A DNA stretch of 64,000 nucleotides from Leisingera sp. JC1 (GTDB taxonomy: Bacteria > Pseudomonadota > Alphaproteobacteria > Rhodobacterales > Rhodobacteraceae), in assembly GCF_001679925.1 (NCBI RefSeq), contig NZ_LYUZ01000125.1, positions 134,315-198,314 of the forward strand, in the 5' to 3' direction. This document shows positions 11,492-20,338 of the stretch, in pieces. Every line of letters begins with the position of its first letter. Within the stretch, counting starts at the first letter, position 1. The notes below the pieces were generated by a model. It was not told the DNA's origin and did no database searches. It saw nothing but the letters and a program-made list of their open reading frames with translations. Made by a program: the position numbers and the translations under genes.

Positions 11492-11647
11492 GAGGGCATC
11501 AGCGCGCGGAAGGCAGGCAACCGCCCGCTGATCGCCCCGGACCAGACAGTAAAGAGGCCTTAGTTTTTCCAAATTTAGCCTTATTTGTCACCTAGGCGTA
11601 AATCAGCAAAACCGCCGCTCGGCGCAGGGGGACTTAAGGTGGAAGTC

Positions 11648-12604
11648 ATGCAGGACGGACTCGAAAATCTGGATGAAGACCTTTCGGGGCTGAAACCGGC
11701 GCAATGGAAGGCGCGGCTGGCGGCGCTGGCCGAAGCGCATGGCATGTACCAGCCGCTGGGCGACAAGCATTTCACCACCTTCATCGACCAGGGCAATACC
11801 CTGCTGGTGACGTTTGAAACCATGCAGGGCATCCACAACCTGTCGGACCAGGCGCAGCCGCTGGGGTTCGATCTGGTCAAGAACCTGGGCTGGTCGCATA
11901 TGTGCGTGGTTTCCGACGGCGACACCTGGTTCCGCGACGAGCGCATCTATGGCTTCTTCGATCAGCTGATCGACGACGGCTTCTTTGACGAATTTGACAA
12001 TGTGCTGTTCTACGGCGCAGGCCCCTGCGGCTATGCGGCGGCGGCGTACTCCGTGGCCTCGCCCGGTGCCACCGTTGTGGCGGTGCAGCCGCAGGCGACG
12101 CTGGACCCGCGGATGACCGAATGGGACGACCGCTTTGCCGAAAACCGGCGGCTGTCGTTCACCGACCGCTACGGCTATGCGCCGGACATGCTGGATGCCG
12201 CGGGGCAGGCCTTTATCATTTATGACCCGCAGGAGCGGCTGGATGCGATGCATGCGGCGCTGTTTGCCCGCAGGAATGTCACCCGGCTGCGCGCCAGCCA
12301 TATGGGCGAAGCGGTGCAGACCCGGCTGATCGAGATGGAAATGCTCTATCACATCCTGTCGCTGGCAGGCAGCGGCAAGCTGTCGGAGGCGGCCTTTTGC
12401 AAGCTGTTCCGGGCACGGCGCAACAACTCCTTCTTCCTGCGCAACCTCTTGGGCCGGCTGGAGCGGGAGGACCGCGGAGTGCTGATTGCGCTTCTGTGCC
12501 GCAACGTTACGGAGCGGATGCGGGCGCCGCGGTTCCGCCGCCGCCTGGAGGAGATGCAAAAGCGGGCGGAAAGCGGCGAATTCACCATTCCCGGCAAGCG
12601 CTGA
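11648..12604 (+). CDS. Conserved protein of unknown function, often labelled phosphoadenosine phosphosulfate reductase in Rhodobacterales
   Basis: 318 residues from the ATG at 11648, which has AAGG eight bases upstream; a TTG at 11585 would add 21 residues. The middle holds VLFYGAGPCGYAAAAYSVAS and GATVVAVQPQATLDPRM, reminiscent of a nucleophile-elbow or Rossmann-type glycine turn, preceded by HMCVVSDGDTWFRDERIYGF. The C-terminal 90 residues are helical and basic. It lacks the SGGKDS and C-terminal Cys motifs of genuine PAPS reductases, so that label, which I recall from related genomes, looks wrong. Placement just after a glycosyltransferase suggests a surface-polysaccharide role, which is inference. 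Confidence 0.7.
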   Translation: MQDGLENLDEDLSGLKPAQWKARLAALAEAHGMYQPLGDKHFTTFIDQGNTLLVTFETMQGIHNLSDQAQPLGFDLVKNLGWSHMCVVSDGDTWFRDERIYGFFDQLIDDGFFDEFDNVLFYGAGPCGYAAAAYSVASPGATVVAVQPQATLDPRMTEWDDRFAENRRLSFTDRYGYAPDMLDAAGQAFIIYDPQERLDAMHAALFARRNVTRLRASHMGEAVQTRLIEMEMLYHILSLAGSGKLSEAAFCKLFRARRNNSFFLRNLLGRLEREDRGVLIALLCRNVTERMRAPRFRRRLEEMQKRAESGEFTIPGKR

Positions 12605-12668
12605 TCCGGCCGGGCCCGCGCGCATTCTGCCGCTTTGTTTCCCCGCCGCCATGTGCTAACGCACGCGC

Positions 12669-13709
12669 ATGACCGACACGCTCACCATTCCCCGCCCCGA
12701 TGACTGGCATCTGCACCTGCGCGACGGCGCCATGCTGCAGGCCGTGCTGCCCGAAACCGCCCGCCATTTCGGCCGCGCGATCATCATGCCGAATCTGGTG
12801 CCGCCGGTGGTGACCGGATCGCAGGCCGCGGCCTACCGCGACCGCATCCTGGCAGCGCTGCCGGAGGGGATGGCGTTTGAGCCGCTGATGACGCTGTACC
12901 TGACTGAGGACACCGACCCGGCGGATGTGGCTGCGGCCCACGCCAGCGGGCTGGTCAAGGCGGTGAAGCTGTATCCGGCTGGCGCGACAACCAATTCAGC
13001 CTCGGGTGTGCGCGATTTCGACAAGGTGCGCCCGGTGCTGGAGAAAATGGCCGAGATTGGCCTGCCGCTGTGCGTGCATGGCGAAGTCACCGACCACGAC
13101 ATCGACATCTTTGACCGTGAAGAAGTGTTTATCGACCGCGTTCTCGACCCGCTTCGTCAGGCCACCCCCGGCCTGCGCGTAGTTATGGAGCATATCACCA
13201 CAGCCCAAGGTGCAGTTTACGCGCAATCTGGCGGCTCTGACCTTGCGGCGACGATCACCACGCACCATCTGATCATCAACCGCAACCACATCCTGGTCGG
13301 CGGCATCAAGCCGCACTATTATTGTCTGCCGGTCGCCAAGCGCGAAAACCATCGTCAAGCCCTGCGTATCGCCGCCACTTCCGGCCTGCCCTGTTATTTC
13401 CTCGGCACCGACTCCGCCCCGCACACCGACCCAAACAAGGAAAGCGCCTGCGGCTGTGCGGGCTGCTTCACCGCCACCAACACCATGTCCCTGCTGGCGC
13501 ATGTGTTCGAGGAAGAGGGCGCGCTGGACAAGCTGGCGGGCTTTGCCTCGGAAAACGGCCCGGCATTCTATGGCCTGCCGGTGAGCAGCGAGACGCTGAC
13601 CCTGAGCAAGGGCGATGCGCCGGTGGCTTTCCCGGAGAAGATCGAGAGCGGCGACGGGCCTGTCACGGTATTTGATCCGGGCTTCCCGGTGCACTGGACT
13701 GCCGAATAG
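12669..13709 (+). CDS. pyrC: Dihydroorotase, class II (homodimeric)
   Basis: 346 residues, third step of pyrimidine synthesis: cyclisation of carbamoyl aspartate to dihydroorotate. The first metal ligands are in [10 protein letters not shown] (HxH), the carbamylated lysine is in [16 protein letters not shown], further zinc ligands are in LCVHGEV and MEHITT, and the catalytic Asp is in LGTDSAPH. Length matches the E. coli type (348). The second pyrimidine gene in this window, pyrE, is separated from it by an RTX gene. Confidence 0.96.
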   Translation: MTDTLTIPRPDDWHLHLRDGAMLQAVLPETARHFGRAIIMPNLVPPVVTGSQAAAYRDRILAALPEGMAFEPLMTLYLTEDTDPADVAAAHASGLVKAVKLYPAGATTNSASGVRDFDKVRPVLEKMAEIGLPLCVHGEVTDHDIDIFDREEVFIDRVLDPLRQATPGLRVVMEHITTAQGAVYAQSGGSDLAATITTHHLIINRNHILVGGIKPHYYCLPVAKRENHRQALRIAATSGLPCYFLGTDSAPHTDPNKESACGCAGCFTATNTMSLLAHVFEEEGALDKLAGFASENGPAFYGLPVSSETLTLSKGDAPVAFPEKIESGDGPVTVFDPGFPVHWTAE

Positions 13710-13718
13710 CAACACACG

Positions 13719-13733
13719 TTAACTATTCATTAA
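13719..13733. promoter_or_regulatory. CtrA-type binding site upstream of the RTX gene
   Basis: TTAA-CTATTCA-TTAA is an exact TTAA-N7-TTAA motif, the full-site consensus of the alphaproteobacterial response regulator CtrA. It lies about 110 bases before the RTX start and just after pyrC, within an unusually AT-rich stretch. Binding is not demonstrated. Confidence 0.6.
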
Positions 13734-13841
13734 GAAAATCATTTCTGCCCCTTGCTGAGAATCAGTGGCCTATTTCAACCTCTGGGCCATTGTTTTCCGC
13801 CAGCAGCTGCAGCTGGCGGCATATCAGTTAGGGGCAAGTAA

Positions 13842-15467
13842 ATGACAACTTTCACATTCACCGGCGTGCGCGTTGATTTTGTAAACGGCAATGACGATTC
13901 TGTTGGGCCGGCAGACGCTGAAATCACGGTTCCTTCCGCGAACTCTACCTTTTCCTACACGATTTCAGGCCGCGACAGCGATGGTATCGCCATTATCGAC
14001 ATGTCGGACGATATCATTCAGCCGATCATTGACGACATCAATCTGGACAACCCCAGCATCAGCATCCTCTCCGAGGAGACCCTGATTACTCAGATAACCT
14101 GGTCGGGCGGCACCAGCGTGGTTCTGATCCTCAGCCTCGAAACCGGGGCAAATACCGATACTGAGTTCTACTTTGTGCTCGACGGCCCCGTGCCTCCGCA
14201 GCCGAACAGCGTTGCGGAATGGCAGAGCTTTACCGACTCAATCACCAACTTCGGTGATCCGACTGGAAGTTTTGCGCCAGGCGTGGACATTCCATGGTCG
14301 ACCATCCCAGATGCGGAAGTCACCGAAGATGATGAGTTCTGGGGCACACCGGGCAACGATACCTATAACGGAAATGCAGGCGACGATTTTTTCGTCAGTT
14401 CGGACGGCGCCGACACATACAACGGCGGCAACGGCAGCTTTGACCAGGTTGCCTTTACCCATGATCCTGCTGGCGTGACCGTGAACCTGATGACCGGGCA
14501 GGCAATCGATGGCTGGGGAAACACGGACACCCTGAATAGTATCGAAGCGGTTCGCGGATCAGCCCATAGCGACAGCTTCCTGGGCAATGGTCAAAGAAAC
14601 GTTTTCCGCGGCCTGGAAGGCAACGACACGATCAAAGGCGGCCTGGGCCGCGACGAAATCCGGTATGACCGCGATGCGCGTTACGGCGGCACTGACGGAG
14701 TGGATGTTGATCTGGCCAACGAGGTTGCAACCGATGGCTTTGGCGACAGGGACAGGGTGTTCAACATTGAAGATGTCCGCGGCACCGCCAGCGGAGACCG
14801 GCTGCTTGGGAATGCTGCCAGCAACCGGCTGGACGGTGACGGTGGCAATGACCGCTTGTTCGGCAGGAATGGAAACGATCTGCTGCTAGGCGACGGCGGT
14901 AATGACACGCTGAATGGCGGCAACGGCCACGATACTCTCAACGGCGGTGCAGGCACCGACCTGCTGGACAGCGGCGCCGGCAAGGACAGGCTGCTTGGCG
15001 GCGGTGGTGCAGACACACTGAATGCCGGCGGCGGTGACGACACCCTGATCGGCGGTGACGGTGCAGACCGCTTGCTTGGTGTAGGTGGAAGAGACAGGCT
15101 TGTGGGTGGCGGCGGCAATGACACGCTGAACGGCGGCGGGGGGAATGACACCCTGCTCGGCGGGGCGGGTTCTGACAAACTGTTTGGCGGCGCGGGAAAT
15201 GACGTTCTGACTGGCAACAACGGCTCCGATACGTTCATCTTCTCCAACGGGTTTGGCAATGACACGATTAGTGACTTCAACGCGCTGGACAACAACGAGA
15301 AAATCAATCTCAGCGCTGTAAGCAGCATAACCGACCTGAGCGATCTGATCGCCAGCCACATAACCCAATCAGGTAACGACGTCATCATTGATGACCTGAA
15401 TGGCAACACTATCACTCTCGAGGGTGTTCTGCTGTCCGATCTGGGTGCCGGCGACTTTATCTTCTGA
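13842..15467 (+). CDS. RTX (hemolysin-type calcium-binding) protein, type I secreted
   Basis: 541 residues. The N-terminal 170 residues are unique and acidic. From about residue 170 there are degenerate units (GNDTYNGNAGDDFF), and residues 300-465 hold a dense run of nonapeptides of the GGxGxDxLx type that bind calcium as a beta roll. The last 75 residues (DTFIFSNGFGNDTISDF onward, ending GAGDFIF) are the serralysin-like C-terminal domain with an uncleaved type I secretion signal. No enzymatic domain or N-terminal signal peptide is seen, and no ABC exporter is next to it. GGGGC precedes the ATG. Its base composition is visibly less G+C-rich than pyrC and pyrE, suggesting later insertion. Likely a surface, biofilm or adhesion protein. 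Confidence 0.88.
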   Translation: MTTFTFTGVRVDFVNGNDDSVGPADAEITVPSANSTFSYTISGRDSDGIAIIDMSDDIIQPIIDDINLDNPSISILSEETLITQITWSGGTSVVLILSLETGANTDTEFYFVLDGPVPPQPNSVAEWQSFTDSITNFGDPTGSFAPGVDIPWSTIPDAEVTEDDEFWGTPGNDTYNGNAGDDFFVSSDGADTYNGGNGSFDQVAFTHDPAGVTVNLMTGQAIDGWGNTDTLNSIEAVRGSAHSDSFLGNGQRNVFRGLEGNDTIKGGLGRDEIRYDRDARYGGTDGVDVDLANEVATDGFGDRDRVFNIEDVRGTASGDRLLGNAASNRLDGDGGNDRLFGRNGNDLLLGDGGNDTLNGGNGHDTLNGGAGTDLLDSGAGKDRLLGGGGADTLNAGGGDDTLIGGDGADRLLGVGGRDRLVGGGGNDTLNGGGGNDTLLGGAGSDKLFGGAGNDVLTGNNGSDTFIFSNGFGNDTISDFNALDNNEKINLSAVSSITDLSDLIASHITQSGNDVIIDDLNGNTITLEGVLLSDLGAGDFIF

Positions 15468-15476
15468 GATCAGGCA

Positions 15477-15510
15477 GGCTGGGGCTTCGCTGTCGTTGCC
15501 CCAGCCATTT
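15477..15510 (+). terminator. Probable terminator of the RTX gene
   Basis: GGCTGGGGC (15477-15485) pairs with GCCCCAGCC (15498-15506) around a 12-base loop, followed by ATTT, nine bases after the stop codon. The T run is short, so efficiency is uncertain. Confidence 0.6.
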
Positions 15511-15576
15511 CCTGGGACTTTAATCCCGCAGCATTCCGGTTTATGGACAGCATAACCGCTGCCTAAGGATGTCCGC

Positions 15577-16254
15577 ATGATCCCCACCTCTTACCCGTCC
15601 AAAGAAGAAATCGCCCGCCTGTCGGCCCGGATGCTGCTGGAAATCGGCGCGGTGAACTTCAACACGGATGAGCCCTACACGCTGGCCTCCGGCCTGCCCT
15701 CACCCAGCTATATCGACTGCCGCAAGCTGATCTCCTTTCCGCGCATCCGCACCACTCTGATGGATTTCCTCACCGTGACCGTGATGCGCAATGCCGGTTT
15801 CGAGGCGTTTGACAATATTGCGGGCGGCGAAACCGCCGGCATCCCCTTTGGCGCGCTGGTGGCCGAGCGCATGGCGCTGCCGATGACCTATGTGCGCAAG
15901 AAGCCCAAGGGCTATGGCCGCAATGCCCGAATCGAAGGGGTGATGACCGAGGATCAGCGGGTGCTGCTGGTGGAGGACATGACCACCGACGGCGGGTCGA
16001 AACTGTCCTTTGTGGATGCTATCCGCGAGACCGGCGCCTCCTGCGGCCACACCGCGGTGATCTTCTATTACGACATCTTCCCCGAAACCACCAAACGCCT
16101 GGGCGACCACGGCGTTGAGCTGCATTACCTGTGCACCTGGTGGGATGTGCTGGCCGAGGCCAAGGCGCAGAAAAGCTTCAGCGACGAGACGCTGGCCGAG
16201 GTCGAGAAGTTCCTCAAGGACCCGCGCGCCTGGCAGGAAGCACATAAGGCCTGA
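15577..16254 (+). CDS. pyrE: Orotate phosphoribosyltransferase
   Basis: 225 residues, joins orotate and PRPP to make OMP. The PRPP-binding motif is [13 protein letters not shown] near residue 130; the catalytic loop region [16 protein letters not shown] is present. AAGGA precedes the ATG by about eight bases. It has its own intergenic region after the RTX gene, so it needs its own promoter here or readthrough. Confidence 0.94.
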   Translation: MIPTSYPSKEEIARLSARMLLEIGAVNFNTDEPYTLASGLPSPSYIDCRKLISFPRIRTTLMDFLTVTVMRNAGFEAFDNIAGGETAGIPFGALVAERMALPMTYVRKKPKGYGRNARIEGVMTEDQRVLLVEDMTTDGGSKLSFVDAIRETGASCGHTAVIFYYDIFPETTKRLGDHGVELHYLCTWWDVLAEAKAQKSFSDETLAEVEKFLKDPRAWQEAHKA

Positions 16255-16269
16255 GGCGGATCAAAGGCT

Positions 16270-16300
16270 TGGGACGGCGGGCAGACTGCCCGCCGTCCCA
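16270..16300. terminator. Long perfect hairpin after pyrE
   Basis: TGGGACGGCGGGCAG (16270-16284) and CTGCCCGCCGTCCCA (16286-16300) are exact reverse complements around a single A. There is no T run on either side, so it is an unusually stable hairpin that may terminate, protect the pyrE mRNA end, or be a protein site. Confidence 0.5.
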
Positions 16301-16361
16301 GGGTTGGAAGCCGGACAGGCGGACATTCGCCTTACGCAAAGTAAAGCGTTACAAGGCGGGC

Positions 16362-16370
16362 TGTGGACAA
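16362..16370 (-). promoter_or_regulatory. DnaA-box-like site (one mismatch)
   Basis: TGTGGACAA here is TTGTCCACA on the minus strand, one base from the TTATCCACA consensus. It lies about 140 bases from the perfect box at 16505-16513. Confidence 0.35.
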
Positions 16371-16504
16371 GCCCGCCCCGAATCGTTTTCCGTGCAGGTT
16401 GACGCGCAGATCTTGGGGCCTTCCCAGATAGCACCGCATCATGTAGCCTGAATAGGACAGGCTTGCTGGCCTTTTGCGGTAAACGGCCCACATACCCTGC
16501 GGCT

Positions 16505-16513
16505 TTATCCACA
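16505..16513 (+). promoter_or_regulatory. Perfect DnaA box upstream of dnaB
   Basis: TTATCCACA is an exact match to the high-affinity DnaA-binding consensus. It sits about 75 bases before dnaB, a place where DnaA could act as a transcription regulator linking helicase supply to replication. Binding is inferred. Confidence 0.5.
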
Positions 16514-16588
16514 GGGAATCCACAAAGATTCCCAGATAGGAGAAATCCGCGCGGCACCGTATAAGCGGGCCGAGTGACGAGAGCAGTG

Positions 16589-18127
16589 ATGAACGAGATT
16601 ACCCCTTTCGACGGCGATATGCCGCCCCCCGCCCCGATGCCGGACCATCTGCCGGCCCCCGCGCAAACGGATCAGGCCATGCCGGACAACGAGCTGCCGC
16701 ATTCGGTGGAGGCGGAGCAGCAGCTTCTGGGTGCGATCCTGACCAACAACGAGGTCTACGACAAGATCGCTCTGATCATCGACTCGTCGCATTTCTACGA
16801 CCCGGTCCACGCCCGCATCTACGAGGTGGCGGCGGCGCGGATCTCCAAGAACGCGCTGGCCTCGCCGGTGACGCTGAAGGCGTTTCTGGAGGACCACGAA
16901 GGGCTGAAGGAACTGGGCGGGCCGGCCTATCTGGCCAAGCTCGCGGGCGCGTCGATCTCCGCCTTTGCGGTGCGGGACTACGCGCAGATGATTTACGACC
17001 TGGCAATCCGGCGCGAGCTGATTGCCCTGGGTCAGTCGATTGCAGAAAAGGCACGCCGCGTTGACGTGGCATCAGAACCTAAAGAGCAGATCGTTGAGGC
17101 AGAGCAGTCGCTTTACCAGCTGGCAGAGCAGGGCCAGACGGAAAGCGGTTTCAAGTCATTCCTGAAGGCCGTCACAGAAGCGGTCAATGTGACCAACGAG
17201 GCGTATCAGCGGGGTGGCGGAATGGCCGGCATCTCGACGGGCCTGATGGACCTCGATAAGCAACTCGGCGGCCTGCATCCCTCGGACCTTCTCATCCTCG
17301 CAGGCCGCCCCTCTATGGGGAAGACGTCGCTGGCGACCAACATCGCCTTCAACGTTGCCAAGGCATACAAACGCGGGGTGAAACCCGACGGATCGGAAGG
17401 CGCGCTGGACGGCGGCGTGGTGGGGTTCTTCAGCCTCGAGATGAGCGCCGAGCAGCTGGCCGGGCGTATTCTGGCGGAAGCGTCTGAGATTTCCTCGCAC
17501 AAGATCCGCCAGGGCGACATGACCGAAAGCGAATTCCGCCGCTTCGTGCAGGCGGCGAAGGATCTGGAAAGCTGCCCGCTGTTCATTGACGACACCCCGG
17601 CGATTCCGATTTCGCAGCTGGCCGCGCGCGCCCGCCGCCTGAAGCGGACCCACGGGCTGGATCTTCTGGTGATCGACTACCTGCAGCTCTGCCGCGGCAT
17701 GTCGGACAACCGGGTCAACGAAATCGCCGAAATCTCGATGGGGATGAAGGCGATTGCCAAGGAATTGAACATTCCGGTGATCGCGCTGTCGCAGCTGTCG
17801 CGTCAGGTGGAAAACCGCGAAGATAAGCGCCCGCAGCTGTCGGACCTGCGGGAATCCGGCTCGATCGAACAGGACGCCGACGTGGTGATGTTCGTGTTCC
17901 GCGAGGAATACTACAAGGAACGGGAAAAGCCCGGCGACCACGAGCTGGAAAAGATGGAAGAGTGGAAGCAAGCGATGGAACGGCTGCACGCCAAGGCCGA
18001 GGTGATCGTCGGCAAGCAGCGCCACGGTCCCATCGGCACGGTGGAGCTGTCGTTTGAGGCGCAGTTCACCCGCTTCGGCAACCTCGCCAAGGCCTGGCAG
18101 CAGGGGCATGAGGACGGCGGCTATTGA
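16589..18127 (+). CDS. dnaB: Replicative DNA helicase DnaB
   Basis: 512 residues from the ATG at 16589 (MNEITPF); a GTG at 16574 would add five. The hexameric helicase unwinds DNA at the replication fork. The N-terminal domain begins ELPHSVEAEQQLLGAIL, and the RecA-like C domain has Walker A LAGRPSMGKTSLATN near residue 240, Walker B LLVIDYLQL, and the arginine-finger/DNA loop region RQVENREDKRPQLSDLRESG. No intein. Upstream DnaA boxes suggest replication-linked control. The next gene overlaps its 3' end by 20 bases. Confidence 0.97.
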   Translation: MNEITPFDGDMPPPAPMPDHLPAPAQTDQAMPDNELPHSVEAEQQLLGAILTNNEVYDKIALIIDSSHFYDPVHARIYEVAAARISKNALASPVTLKAFLEDHEGLKELGGPAYLAKLAGASISAFAVRDYAQMIYDLAIRRELIALGQSIAEKARRVDVASEPKEQIVEAEQSLYQLAEQGQTESGFKSFLKAVTEAVNVTNEAYQRGGGMAGISTGLMDLDKQLGGLHPSDLLILAGRPSMGKTSLATNIAFNVAKAYKRGVKPDGSEGALDGGVVGFFSLEMSAEQLAGRILAEASEISSHKIRQGDMTESEFRRFVQAAKDLESCPLFIDDTPAIPISQLAARARRLKRTHGLDLLVIDYLQLCRGMSDNRVNEIAEISMGMKAIAKELNIPVIALSQLSRQVENREDKRPQLSDLRESGSIEQDADVVMFVFREEYYKEREKPGDHELEKMEEWKQAMERLHAKAEVIVGKQRHGPIGTVELSFEAQFTRFGNLAKAWQQGHEDGGY

Positions 18128-19196
18128 CCGCCGCCGGTTTCTGGCCGGTTCAATGGCCGGTGCCGCGGGCGCCGGCGCACTGTCCATTGCGGGAGGTCCG
18201 GGTATGGCACAGGACGGGTTCCGGGTGCCGCCCGAGGAGACGCCGCATCAGCTGACATTCATGCAATGGCCGGTGACGCCTGAGGTCTATGGCACCGGGC
18301 GCTACCGCAAGCAGGTGCAGAACCAGATCGCGCAGATTGCCAATACGGTGGCCGCGTTCGAGCCGGTGGTGATGCTGGCAGCAACAGAAGAGCACGCCCG
18401 CGCCCGGCGCAAGCTGTCCGGCAAGGTGGAGCTGTGGGACATTCCGGCCGATGATCTGTGGTGCCGCGACTCCGGCCCCCTGTTCGGGCGCAACGTGCGC
18501 GGACAATTGTCGGTGCGGCAGCTGAATTTCAACGGCTGGGGCCGCTACCATCTGCCCAATGACGAACGCATCGCTGCACGGGTGGCGGAGCGGCTGGGGC
18601 TGCCGCTGTTTGACAGCGGCATCAGGGGCGAGGCCGGCGGGGCGGAGGCGGACGGCCATGGCCTGTTGATGGCGAACGAAAGCAGCTGGGTAAACCAGAA
18701 CCGCAATCCAGGCCTGAACCGCGATCAGATCGGACGGGCGCTGCTGGCCGCCTATGGCGCGGACCGGATGATCTGGGGCGAGGGCGTCAAGGGCCAGGAC
18801 GTGACCGACGACCACATCGACGGGCTGGCCCGCTTTTCCGGCGGGGGCCGTGTGCTGATGATGCTGGCGGAGGCGCCTGTTCCGGGTGATCCCTTTGATG
18901 CTTCGGCCCGGCAGTTGCATCAGCGCCTGCAGGCAGAGGGCCTTCAGGTCGACACCCTGCCCTGGCCCGAGGCCGGGCGGATCAGGGACGTGAACAGCCA
19001 GTGCAGTTACGTGAACTATTACGTCTGCAACGGCGGGGTGATCGCGCCGCAAAGCGGCGACAAACGCACCGATGCGCTGGCCGCGGAGGCGCTGCGCCGC
19101 CACTACCCCGGGCGTGAGCTGGTGATGCTGGACACCGATCTGCTGGCAGAGCTGGGCGGCGGCATCCATTGCGCCACTCAGCAGATGCCGGCCTAA
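18108..19196 (+). CDS. Tat-exported agmatine deiminase/peptidylarginine deiminase family protein
   Basis: 362 residues from the ATG at 18108, overlapping dnaB. The N terminus MRTAAIDRRRFLAGSMAG followed by an Ala/Gly-rich hydrophobic stretch and AMAQ-like cleavage is a twin-arginine signal, so the enzyme is exported folded to the periplasm by the TatABC machinery (encoded at 41405-42996). Family motifs include DLWCRDSGPLFGRN, ANESSWVNQNRNPGL, DDHIDGLARF, and the catalytic Cys in GGGIHCATQQMP. Agmatine deiminases hydrolyse agmatine to N-carbamoylputrescine and are usually cytoplasmic; the exported form may act on external agmatine, arginine derivatives or peptides. Family secure, substrate uncertain. 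Confidence 0.87.
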   Translation: MRTAAIDRRRFLAGSMAGAAGAGALSIAGGPGMAQDGFRVPPEETPHQLTFMQWPVTPEVYGTGRYRKQVQNQIAQIANTVAAFEPVVMLAATEEHARARRKLSGKVELWDIPADDLWCRDSGPLFGRNVRGQLSVRQLNFNGWGRYHLPNDERIAARVAERLGLPLFDSGIRGEAGGAEADGHGLLMANESSWVNQNRNPGLNRDQIGRALLAAYGADRMIWGEGVKGQDVTDDHIDGLARFSGGGRVLMMLAEAPVPGDPFDASARQLHQRLQAEGLQVDTLPWPEAGRIRDVNSQCSYVNYYVCNGGVIAPQSGDKRTDALAAEALRRHYPGRELVMLDTDLLAELGGGIHCATQQMPA

Positions 19197-19300
19197 GCGG
19201 GCTGCCGCAGGCTGGTCAGCGCCCTGAAAGCAGGCAATTATTGGCCTGTTTGGCGGGTTTTCCCACTTGACCTGCGCACCTCCCATGTCATGAACACCGC

Positions 19301-20338
19301 ATGAGCACGGCAAAACTGACAATCAACCTGGATGCGCTGGTCACCAACTGGCGGAATCTGGATGCGCTGACCAACTGCGAGACCGCAGCGGTGGTGAAGG
19401 CGAACGGGTACGGCCTGGATGCAGGCCGGGTGGGCAAGGCGCTGGCCAAGGCGGGCGCCCGCAACTTCTTTGTAGCGGCGGCCGAGGAAGGCGGCGCGCT
19501 GCGCCGTGCGCTGGGGCCTGGTCCCGGCATCTCTGTGTTTTCCGGCCATATGGAGGGCGACGCCAAGCTGCTGAAGGATTTTCAGCTGACGCCGATGCTG
19601 AACTCGCTGGATCAGATGCTGCGCCATTTCGAAACCCTGCCGGGGCACCCGTTCGGGGTGCAGCTGGACAGCGGCATGAACCGGCTGGGGATGGAGCATG
19701 GCGAATGGGCCGCGGTGGCAGAGATCGCCCTGGGCCAGAACCCGGTGCTCCTGATGTCGCATCTGGCCTGCGCCGATGAGCCTTCGCACGAGATGAATGC
19801 GCAGCAGCTCAAGGCCTTCCGCGGGATGACGGACGGGCTGGAGGTGCCGCGCTCGCTGGCCGCCACCGGCGGTATGCTCCTGGGCAAGGATTATCACTTT
19901 GACCTCTGCCGCCCCGGTGTCGGACTTTACGGCGGGCTGCCGTTCACCGATGCGGTTCCGGTGGTTCAGCTGGACCTGCCTGTCATTCAGGTGCGCGATA
20001 TGGAACCGGGTGAAAGCGCCGGGTACGGCAATGCCTGGGTCGCCCAGCGCCCCAGCCGCATCGCCACCGTTGCCGCCGGCTATGCCGACGGGCTGCACCG
20101 GGCGATGGGCCAGGGCGGCATCCAGGTCTACGCGGGCGACACCCCCTGCCCCGTGGTCGGCCGCGTGTCGATGGACCTGATCACCGTCGATGTCACCGAC
20201 CTGGCCGAGGTGCCGGATATGCTGGCGATCCTCAACGAGCAGCAGACGGTGGACACGCTGGCCGATGCGGCAGGCACCATCGGCTATGAGATCCTGACCT
20301 CCTCAGGCCACCGTTCGGCGCGGACATATTTGGGATGA
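19301..20338 (+). CDS. alr: Alanine racemase
   Basis: 345 residues, PLP enzyme making D-alanine for peptidoglycan. The PLP lysine is in [12 protein letters not shown] near residue 35, and the catalytic tyrosine region near the C terminus is represented by [11 protein letters not shown] and [15 protein letters not shown]. Its stop overlaps the next start by four bases, so it is coupled to the ABC genes. Confidence 0.95.
   Translation: MSTAKLTINLDALVTNWRNLDALTNCETAAVVKANGYGLDAGRVGKALAKAGARNFFVAAAEEGGALRRALGPGPGISVFSGHMEGDAKLLKDFQLTPMLNSLDQMLRHFETLPGHPFGVQLDSGMNRLGMEHGEWAAVAEIALGQNPVLLMSHLACADEPSHEMNAQQLKAFRGMTDGLEVPRSLAATGGMLLGKDYHFDLCRPGVGLYGGLPFTDAVPVVQLDLPVIQVRDMEPGESAGYGNAWVAQRPSRIATVAAGYADGLHRAMGQGGIQVYAGDTPCPVVGRVSMDLITVDVTDLAEVPDMLAILNEQQTVDTLADAAGTIGYEILTSSGHRSARTYLG

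Larger units (their letters stand above)
16255..16588. other. Regulatory region between pyrE and dnaB
   Basis: About 330 bases with no gene. It contains a 15-bp inverted repeat at 16270-16300, one perfect and one near-perfect DnaA box, and a fairly AT-rich central part around 16430-16560. It presumably holds the dnaB promoter. Confidence 0.6.

Noticed and set aside
14681..15415. Frames opposite the RTX repeats
   Set aside because: Their Pro/Ser-rich periodic composition mirrors the RTX nonapeptides on the other strand.
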